64,000 bases of DNA, from positions 29,058,474-29,122,473 of the forward strand of contig CM028325.1 of NCBI GenBank assembly GCA_016647705.1, written 5' to 3'. Under the pieces are notes generated by a model, which ran no database searches, was not told where the DNA came from, and was given only the letters and a program-made list of their open reading frames with translations. Source of the DNA: Eucommia ulmoides (lineage: Eukaryota > Streptophyta > Magnoliopsida > Garryales > Eucommiaceae). The first letter of the stretch is position 1. Every line of letters starts with the position of its first letter. Made by a program: the position numbers and the translations under genes. Below are positions 11,839 to 24,978 of the stretch, in pieces.

Positions 11839-13083
11839 TGTAACAACCCGGTTTTCAAATGCCGCCATGCGATTTTTCCCCTTGAAAAATTAACACTAAA
11901 TCAAATAACTGATAATTTTTTTCGTATAAATATGAGAAATTTTACCAATTACGTTGACAGTTATAATTATCAACAACAATAATTTTACTAAATAATCAAT
12001 ATCTTAATTAATAAAGATCTGATAAATTTTACACACGACGACGATAATTAGAACTATTGAATTTTCGAGTCGATATTTTATTTTATAAAATCTAATAAAT
12101 TTTACAACGCTACGGCGACCAATTATATTTATCAAATACATCGATTCAACTTTTCAAACAGTAACTAATAAATACAATTATTACAAATAGAAATTCAATT
12201 AAAAGTCATGTCGTTGTTTTCGTTCTTACCGGTCTTACAATCAAAACTGTGGGGGTTGTGAGCCAACACTCATTAGAATTTCAACCGCTCTGATACGTGT
12301 ATTTAGTTAATACAATAAATAAAGCACATTGACACGACTTCCACATAATTTTCACGTAATCGTAATTATTTCATGCGAACGAACAACTATAATGCACCAA
12401 CAATAATAATCTAAATCTCACAATAGAGAAATACATATATTAGAAGAGTTAAAAATTTTACCTAAAAACCTAAGTCGAAATTCGACCGGAATATTTTTCT
12501 CGTTCCGAAACATATTAACATGTGTGTGTGTGTGTATAAGATGAAATTTCAAGATCACGGCACTGAAACAATTTAAGATGAAATTTCAAGATCACGGCAC
12601 TGAAACAATTTTTTCCGCCTTTCAGAACCACAACCATATAATATCTCTCCTAAGATAAAGATTAAGTCATCCCATAATGATCCCTTTCTTGTTTCTTTAT
12701 ATTACTTTTATTATCATCCATATAACATAGCATGTGTCCTTTGCCAACCATAATACACATGTATAATGTTATAGCCACAACTGACTTGCTTTTATATTAA
12801 GAATTCTAAAATTATATTTAACACCCATTTTTATAAAATAATTCATATTAGATCCAATAATTACACTTATCTCTCCAAAATTATTAAATATTTATTCTAA
12901 ATTTCATAATATGCAAAATAACCCAAAAATATCAAAATCATATTTTCAAAAATATAACTTTAACATTTAACTTCAAAAATTATAAAGTATAAATGTACAC
13001 CACAAATTTACAAAATTGTCTCCAAAAATATTGAACTTATATAAAATAATATTTTTCAAAATATAAATTTTCGGGATATTACA
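11839..13083 (-). mobile_element. Complete LTR (C), 1245 bp, minus orientation
   Basis: The boundaries are clear: TGTAACAACCCGG at 11839 and CGGGATATTACA ending at 13083 (TG...CA). The primer-binding site lies 2 bp outside the left end. A short exact duplication, AAGATGAAATTTCAAGATCA, occurs twice around 12536-12595, with a (GT)n run just before it. The sequence immediately right of it is retroelement internal DNA in the opposite orientation. Confidence 0.8.
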
Positions 13084-15501
<2,418 letters not shown>

Positions 15502-16636
15502 AGTAATATCCCAAGAAATTTATATTTTAAAAATATTATTTTATATAAGTTTAATATTTTGGGTTGTTTTGTATATTATGAAAATTTATGATATAAATAT
15601 ATATTTGATAATTTTGGGGGGTTAGATGTTAATTTTAAATTGACTTTTCATAGTTTTAGAACTATTGTGTTCTTTAAAATATATTTTTAAGAGTTTTGAG
15701 GTATAATTAATATTTTCTTTATTTTAAAGAGGGTATTTATGTAAATAATAAAAAATTAATATGTGTTATCTTCATATAATGAAGACAACACATAATACTA
15801 AACTTATATATGCATATATGATTAACACACGTAGATGGTTATAATAATAATAATAGAATCTGAATAGTTTTTTACCGAAAACTATTTCAGTGCGGATTTC
15901 GACTTCGGATTTCAGGTAGAATTTCTAACCCTTTTAATATTTGTATTTAACCTTTCTCCCTTTATTGTGTGATTCATACTAAAGTTATTAATTTTTAATT
16001 GTTAGTTTCATAAAATATTTAGGATTATTATGTGAAAATTATATGAAAATATGTCTATGTGTTTATTGGTGGATTGATTAAATGCATATAGTAAATGAGT
16101 TAAAAATTCTATTGAGCTCTATGTCACAAATCGTTGTTATCAAGGCGGTTAGAACGAAGAATAATGCTGGATGGAGGGTTGAGCACTCAAATGCAACTCT
16201 CAACCAGGTGTGGGTGTCAACAAACAAGTGGGAGCCACTCTCCTGATAAGCCTAAGACAGGGCGAAACCAGTCAACATCCTAAAGAAGACAGGTTTGCCT
16301 CAACCTAAGCAAATGTGTTGGGGCGCCGCACGGGCAAATCCCGCTGCGAAAATGTGAGCCCGTGACATCTAACTAACAACCCCACAATTTTTATTGCAAA
16401 GCCGATGAAAATAGTGTTACGCACGAAATTTTATTTGAATTTTTATTTAATTTATAATAATTGTATTTATTATTTACTATTATAAAATTGATTCGATAAT
16501 TCGATAATTATAATTATCACTACAGTTTGTAAAATTTTTCATATTTTTATCAAATGAAACATTGATTATTCAGTTTTAATATAAATTCTCTAAAGAGAGA
16601 AACCACGTGGTGATCCTAGGAAACCGGGTTGTTACA
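15502..16636 (+). mobile_element. 3' LTR (B), 1135 bp, plus orientation
   Basis: It begins AGTAATATCCC (consensus TGTAATATCCC) right after the polypurine tract and ends CCGGGTTGTTACA. In reverse complement it matches LTR C, with an extra GC-richer insert at about 16128-16372. There is no matching 5' LTR to the left of element B. Confidence 0.75.
16128..16372. other. About 245-bp GC-richer insertion inside LTR B, unidentified
   Basis: The aligned LTR C runs straight across this point. The insert contains a short hairpin (GGGTTGAG...CTCAACC near 16178-16202) and has a base composition unlike the LTR around it. GTCAC/GTGAC-like sequence occurs at both edges. I do not recognise it: there are no clear tRNA-type A and B boxes and no poly-A tail, so a SINE assignment is unsupported. 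Confidence 0.4.
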
Positions 16637-17527
16637 ATAACTGATGAACCAATCAGCTGAATGGACTTCCCAAAACGCCATTGGTGCTCACCCATCGAAA
16701 TAACTTGAAATGGACCTGCTTAATCAGGGTATGACAAAAGGACAAACCAGTTACATTTAGATGGCCTGCCCACAATGGCCACTCTACTCTAGCTACAACA
16801 GTTAGATGGCGTGGGTGAAGTGAGAAGTTTATTATTAACCAATTAGAAGCGTGATGTAAGAAATTTGAAGACTCAATAGGCGTGGGTGAAGTGAGAAGTT
16901 TATTATTAACCAATTAGAAGCGTGATGTAAGAAATTTGAAGACTCAATAGGAAAATACATGTATAAATTTGGAAGAAAATTCATAGGATAAAAGTAAAAA
17001 AAAATAATATTTTACTCTTAGATCATATTAACTTATGCCCATGTTAGAAGTTCTTTAATTGACGCGGCACGGATCCCATCTTAAACCTTTGGTCGCGGTA
17101 GGTTATTGATGTGCAGGGAAACGACATCGCCACCTAACTAAAATTGCAACTGTATATAGAAGTAAGATGTTCAGTTAAATAAAGAATGTGGATCCCCCAT
17201 TATATGCCCACTTGCATTCAGTCAAAAAACTGAAAATAATTGGCCCTGAGGGAGACAATGACAACCAGAAGCCACTGCAAAGTTCCAACAAAAGGCCCAT
17301 CAATTATTAACAAGTACCTTCGCCGTACCCTCCCATCTGATGCAATGCACGTATTTATAATCATTCTTTGACTCGGTAGGTATAACCCTTTGGCTTACTG
17401 AAAATCACGATTTGGAAAACTGAGATTTTAAATTATTATTCAAAACCTCTACACTGTCGGCCAAACAAGTCGCTAGTGTTCTTGGAGTTAGGGATGACGA
17501 TATATAGAGCTTTACTTACATACATGA

Positions 17528-17565
<38 letters not shown>

Positions 17566-17599
17566 GTATATACTGTAATATGATCTACATGATGGAAAC
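16637..17599. other. 3' flank of CYP90C1, no gene
   Basis: This is the DNA downstream of the P450 stop codon and should include its 3' UTR. It holds a 71-bp tandem duplication (16810-16951) and a (CT)n tract at 17533-17564. I see no ORF with recognisable similarity. A polyadenylation site cannot be fixed. Confidence 0.6.
16810..16951. repeat. Exact 71-bp tandem duplication
   Basis: Units 16810-16880 and 16881-16951 are identical at every base I compared (start CGTGGGTGAAG, end ACTCAATAGG). Complete identity suggests a recent event or an assembly artefact. Confidence 0.95.
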
Positions 17600-17721
17600 T
17601 CAATGATCAACGGCGCCTATGATTTTAATGGGCAGCTTTCGCTTCATCTTGACCGTCGGAAAATAGATGATCTCGTCATCTTCAACCACCCATCTGTGTA
17701 AAAAGAATTAAAATCTTAAAA

Positions 17722-17795
<74 letters not shown>

Positions 17796-20049
17796 TAATG
17801 TCTGAATCAGAAAGCATAAACATAGACATAAATGAACAAGTACAATAATTCAATTTGCAGACTTTAATAGATGATTGATAGGCTGACATAAGGCAGCCTG
17901 GTTCCCAATCATGTATGAAAAATAGTTTTCTTATTTTTCAATTTTTTTGGCTGAATTCTATTTAGTTCTTCCTTTCATGGATGCATCATAATATTCTCAT
18001 TCCAAACACGGCCTTAAAGGCCCTGTTTCGTTATGGTTACTCTTTCTATTCCCTGCTTATTGTTTGGCTTCCAAAATTTTGGAATTAATATACACAAAAT
18101 TATTTGGTAAACACGTTTTTGTTCTTAAAATTTTAGAAATAATTTAAACTATTTTTTGAATTTTTTGAGAATCTGAGAAAAAAAAATATTAATTTCTATT
18201 CACTTTCACAAAATTATTCTCACCATCACCACCACCATGTCGGCCACCATACATTTAAAGGAAAAAAAAGGAACAAAGTTGCAAATGTGTTTCTTGTTTC
18301 TGTTCTCATAAATTAAAATAAACAATTTCAGGACAATGGTCGACGTTACCAAACATGTTTCTACTCCGGAACAAAAACATAATGTTGCAACCAAACGTGT
18401 TTTTTGTTTCTGTTTTAATAAGTTAGAAGAAACAATTTCAGGACAATGGTTGTAACCAAACATGTGTTTCGTTTCCAGAATACTCCAGTTTGTTTCTGTT
18501 CTCATAAATTAGAAGAAACAATTTCAGGACAATGGTCGTTACCAAACATGTCTTCATTTCCAGAATACTTCAGAATAGAAATATAATTCTCATCCCATTC
18601 CAGTTTATTATTTGAAAGTAGAAAAACAGAAACACTAACCAAACGACACAAGTTACCTGTATGTGGTGAGAAGATGATGGAGGAAAATAGAGATTTCAAG
18701 CCTCGAGAGTTCTAAACCAGGACACAGCCTCTGCCCACCACCAAATGGCGTGAAACAACTGCTGTTCACACTTCCTCCCTTCTTCTGCATGCCGAAAAAA
18801 TTACACATTAACCCCCCCCAATTTTTTCATATATCAATAATGTTTCCTCCATCAAACAAAAATGAGCCCAAATCTACATAATTATGCAGATTTTGTCCCA
18901 AAATGTAATTAATATTAACTGACCTCCCATCTCCATGGATCAAAGTGATAAGGGTCTTCATAATTGTCGTCTCCCATGTGAACAGAAGTCAATGATGCCA
19001 AGACACACCATCCTTTTGGTATGAAATAGCCTGCAAATCATAATCAAATCTTGTGTAATGGACCAAATTAGAAGGATCTTAAATTATTAGGGACCAAATT
19101 GAAAATAGTAAACTGACCGTCGAGTTGTACATCTTTGAGAGCTTTTCTCCAAACAGCATTGATTATATTTGCCATTCTAAGAGTTTCACTAATCACCTTT
19201 AGGGGGAAGGGACAAAAAATAAAATTAAAATTTGATTAAATTTTTATTAATTGAAAAAAGGAAAGGTAAAATTAATTATGAGTTTATAATTGAGCACCCC
19301 TTTCATTTCAACAAATACCAAGGTTACCTCCTATCATTTCCATAATACTCGAGATGCCCGTCATGATACTTTGTTGACAAAAATACCCTTACAACATTTT
19401 GTTGATAAAATAAAACAAAAGGAAAACTTTAAATTTAAAATATATATATATATTTTAAATTTTTCAAAAAAATCATTTTTTGTTCTTAGAATTTTACTTC
19501 TGATTTTTTCTAAATTTTCTACAAATACCATGCCAAAAAATGAATAAAAAATATAGAATAAAAGTTAAAAAAAAAATAAAAAATAGAAGATAGAAAACAA
19601 GAGAAAGAAAGGGAAAGTAGAAAATAAAAATGAAAATGAAAAAATATGAAATAAACAACCAAAAAATATTATGTTGCCAAAGTATTTTTGTCAACAAAAT
19701 ATAATAAAAGTATTATAGGTAACTAAACTAAACTAAACGGAAAAGATGAGATATTTCAGCTATTAGGAAAATGACTGAGGATGACCTTGTTATTTGTTGA
19801 AATGACATGTATCTCAGATTTGAAATTCAATTAATTATATATAAAGGACTCACATTTTGTGTGAATGGCAAAGTGGTGTAATCGGTCCAAGCATACTCCT
19901 CGCCAGAGTCCGCCTTTCGCCTCTTCAATTCCATGTTCTCCTCCTATCATATTTTATAATCGAGAGAGTAGATACATATCTGGTGGACGATTTCAAAACT
20001 TCAAATTGCAAAATTAATCAATTAATTTTATTCCTTTAAATTGTACATA

Positions 20050-20080
<31 letters not shown>

Positions 20081-23000
20081 AAAAACAAAGAACGGGCCGT
20101 GGAAGCATGAAAAGCCCACAAAGCGACATGGGCCTTTGATAACACAGGGCTAGTGGGCCGAGTAGTTAAAGGGGGGTGGGTCCACGTCTGAGAGGCAATC
20201 AGTCCACATTGCAGGGCTGGCGAGACGTCCACGCCATCAACTCCATGCGGACGTGTTTTTGACTGAATGAATATCCACTTACAGCAAGTCAAACTTCCCC
20301 AATAAGGTCAAAATTCTAGTTAGTAGTCTGTCATATGTACGACCCACATTGCTTTATAAATTTAGCTCAGGATACTAAGCCCGGTTTGGTTACCATGCTA
20401 GGTAAACGCATTTATATTCTTAAAATTTTGATAATATTTCTTGAATTCTTTAAAATTTTAAATTTTTTGATAATATTACTTGAATTCCTTAAAATTCTAA
20501 AAAAAAAAAAAGTGGTTGATTTTTATTCATTCTTACAAAACTATTCTCACCATCACCCCGTTGGCCGCCAAATATTTAAAGAAAAAAAATAAAAATAAAC
20601 TAAGGATTGCAACCAAACATGTTTATTATTTCTGTTATCATAATCATAAATTAAAAGAAATAATTTCAGGATAATGGTCATTACCACAACATGTTTTCAT
20701 TCTTAGAATACTCCAAACTAAAAACAAAATTTTCATCCCAGTTTATTAGAAGTATAAACAGAAACACTAACCAAATGCCACCTAAATCAACGCTTTCTTA
20801 AAAGTATTTCTTAAATTAAACAAAGAAAAATAAAAATAAAATCAGACACTATAGCAATAATCTATTATTGTTATATTTTAATTATATTTTAAAAGAAAAA
20901 AATATTTTTTTTTAGTGACAACAGAAGACCTTTGGCAGGCTTTAAATTAAAAATTTGCAACCGGTCACTCCTCTCTCGTTTTACTCTATATTTGTATTAA
21001 AGTGTAACTGAGCACTAGTTAGGAAATAGCAAACTTTTTAGCATTATCGAGGTAAAAACTCCATCACAAGCTCGGTCTCTATAATTATTTTTCACACACT
21101 ACCATGTTATTGCTATCTTTATAAATAATTTCTTAATAAAAATTATATTAACTATTAAAAACTATATTAATTATAAAATATAAGCAAAAAAAATCTTAGT
21201 CGATTGATCTCTTACCATCTCTTATAATAAAAAGGTTAAAAAAAAAAAAAAAGTGTTTTAAAAAATTTATTTATAATTATATTTTAATGTTTTTTTTTAT
21301 TATTATTTTTGAAGTATTTTTTTAACCTAAAGGAGTGCTAATTTTAAATCTTAAAAAAAAAAAAATGAAATTTTTTGAGGCATACCTAAATCATTCTTTT
21401 ACTAAATTTAATAATAAATCAGGAACGAAATATATTTTAATAATTCTGATTTAAGTTTAAAAGATGAATATTTGAAATTGAAATTGTACAATCTCTCAAT
21501 CTATTAATATTAAACTCCTCTATACCACTCGAACCACTCAATAACTTAGATGAAAAAAACGAAAAATATTTGAAAAAAAAATTCTCACTTAAAAATTTCA
21601 CTTTCACTGTTAAAATGGTTGAATTTAATTCTATATTATATCCTTTAAGTTTCATATATGTATTTTATTAATTAATTCATTTATTAATTTTTTTTCAAAC
21701 TTATAAATTTTCAATTGAAAGAGTGCCTTTAATAGATTTATGATTTATCTCAAGACTTGCTAGTGGTTATCTCCCCGTTAATTTTCCTGAAATTTCTGAG
21801 TTTTTGCCAAATTGAGGAGAGAGTTTTACATACCACGAGGTGGGCTAGAGCAACAGGGGTGTCACTGAGGAACTTGACAGCCAGGGTAATGACCATGGGC
21901 ACAGAGTCCTCTCCGGGTATCATCATCTCTACGATATTCTCGCTGATGAAATCCGACGGCAGATGTTGCAGCGTCTCACTGGAATCCCCTGCGTCTTGTA
22001 ACAGCACATCAATGGCGTCACCTGGTGAGCTTTTCTTGTCTGCGCTTCTTCTTTCGTCCACCACCCGCTTCACCATCTTCATCAACCTATCCTTAGCCTG
22101 CATGCATCAAACCCTAACCAAAAATTACATTTTTTCATAATAAAAATTATAGATATATGCTATTGACCTCCCCTGTTATTTTGCACTATATGAGATATTT
22201 TTTCTATTATTTTGTAAATACCAGAAATTTCTCCTATCTTTTTACTCAAATATCATTTACCTCCCTTATTAATTAAAAAATGATAAATTTTTTATTATAA
22301 TACCAATTTTATCTTTGACTATTTAAAAAATAATTAAATAATAAAAAACTAAAATACATAAATAACTATTTAATTTATATATATTTATTGCTACCTCCTA
22401 CTACCGTAGCCACCGCCATCACCACCTCCTGCCGCCGCCGCTGCCACCCTCCGCCACCACCTACCACCCTCCGCCACCGCCACCCACCACCTCTCACCAC
22501 CACTACCTACCCCCATTTTAAAAAATATATATATTTTTATCCATTTTATTAAAAAATAAAATAAAAATTTAACTCTTTCATTAACCCTTTTTTTTCTCTC
22601 TCTGGTGGTGGTGTGGGTTGGTGATGGCGGCGGTGGGCGGTAGGGATGGGTAGTGGTGGCAACGATGGGTGGTGGCGGGGGAGTTGGACGGTGGGTGGTG
22701 GTAGTTGGGCAACGGTGGGAGGTGGCGGAGGGTGGTGGGTGGTGGCGGTGGTAGGATGTGGCGGGAGATGGGCGGTGGCGGTGGGAGTTGGGTGACGGTA
22801 AGAGGTAAATATAATAATTTAAAAAGTGAAGGGTAAAAAATATAATTTTAAAAATATAATTTTAAAAATATAGGGGTACTAATGATTTTTTTAAGAAAAT
22901 AACCTAAGTACAATTTTATCCAAAAAAAAGGTAAGTGGTGTTTGAGCAAAAAAACAAGAGAGATCTCTGGTATTTGCAAAATGACAGGGAAGGTATCTAG

Positions 23001-24103
23001 TATAGTGTAAAATAATAGGAGAGATTAATGATATATACCCTAAAAATTACACGCCATGCATTTATCTATACACACAATATATATTTATCTCTATATATAT
23101 ATATGCGCGTGCACAGGGGGGGGGGGGGGGGGGGATTAGTACCAAAAGGGAACTAAACTTTTTGGGGGGAATATATTGAATATTTCTATAAATTAGAGGA
23201 GATTTAAGTAAAATTAAATTTTAAGAGTTTTAATTCATTAGAGGTAAAAATAAAAATAAAAAAAACAAAATTTTCCTCTTGGGCCGCACATCAATCCTTT
23301 GAGCAACTCCAAGGTTATACTATCTCATTTTCTATTTGACTATTTTAAAGTCAAAATATACTTTAATGAGTGCGCTATCACATGTGTCATTTGGCACATA
23401 TACCTTGCGTGTGTGAAATATGGTACATGCATAGCAAGAATCAAAATGTTAGATTAATGAGTGGTTTAATTAGGATTAATTAGTTAATTTGAATTTAAAT
23501 ATACTTGACTTAACATTGGATTTGTTTAATTAGGGTTGGATATGATTTATTTTGTTAGATTTATATTATTTTTGGTTTAATTAAGTTTAATTGGATTTAA
23601 ATAAATTGTTTGTTTGGGTTTAATTAGGTTTGGTGGAATTTAGTTCATTGATTTTATTTTATTTGAGTTGGGCTAGATTAATTAATTATTTATTTTTTAT
23701 TTGAATTGGATTAGATTAAGTTTAAATTTATTTGGTTAATTTTAATTTTAATATAAAAATAAAAAATACACACCAATTTAGAGTACCCATCTAAATAATG
23801 GTGTGCGGACCTACTAATATCGCCATATTAAATAGCGCACAAGAAATGAACCACCCTTGCAAATTACTTAGTAGTAATAATACATATGGAATATTGATTT
23901 TTGTACCTTCAAAGATCTATAGAGTCTGGTGCCGGGAAATTTGATGGGCAAACAGATGATGCCTTTGATGAATTCTTCGAATTCTCTCTTGAGAAAATTC
24001 ATGTCTTCCCCAGGATCAACACTCATCAACACCATCACCAGAACTTGAAACGTTATCTGCAACCAATATATACACATATATGCATATGATATATAGCATG
24101 ATG

Positions 24104-24143
<40 letters not shown>

Positions 24144-24940
24144 CCTTTTTGACTTCATCTTGCAAGTAAATGGGGCCATGTTTGGCCTTCCAAGATGACA
24201 ACGAGAGTTTGACGGAGTTCTCAATATATTTAGTTATGAATTCTTTGAGTTGCGGCGATCGGAGGAAGCCGCCGATGAGGCCATGAACCCTCTTCTGCAA
24301 AGCTCCGTTCATTTGCAAAATGGAGGATTTTCCGAGCAATTCCGTGACTGATTTGGGATACCAGGGCACGAAAACGTTGGAGTGGTTGAGCAGTATAGAT
24401 TTGTTCACCTGAGGGTCGGTGGAAACTATGACGGGCCTCCCCAATATGTGCGTTTTGAATACTTTCCCATACCTGCATCATCGTCATTCTTTATCAGACA
24501 CACGAACAGAAGAGAGAGAGAGAGAGAGAAGCAAACATAAAGAACATGCAACACTAATTTCAACCTGGAAGAGAAGTGAACATATACATGCATACATACA
24601 TACATACATACATTAGTGTTCAATTATTTTTACCCATTTTATACTATATAGTCTCTAATTTTATTTATTTATTTAAAAAAAGAAGAGAAGAAAACATACT
24701 GTAACATTAATTTTAATTCTTTTTGTTACCAATTTAGGCTGAAAAAAGAAAGTGAACCAAGACGCCATAGAGTCGCCGCCAATATTTTGAGGGCCGTATA
24801 ATTGAGGAATCAAAGTGAAATAACTCCAAACTTAAGGGGTAGCAAGTGTAGTTTAAGCAAACTTCGACTGTTCCTTTTCTTTTCTTGTGCTTTTGATTTA
24901 CCATTAATGAAGAAAAAGTGAAGCAGTAGCTTTATACGTG

Positions 24941-24978
<38 letters not shown>

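Noticed and set aside
21757-22140. Plus-strand open frame of 127 codons
   Set aside because: It is the antisense of CYP90C1 exon 4, whose minus-strand reading matches a conserved P450 I-helix region.
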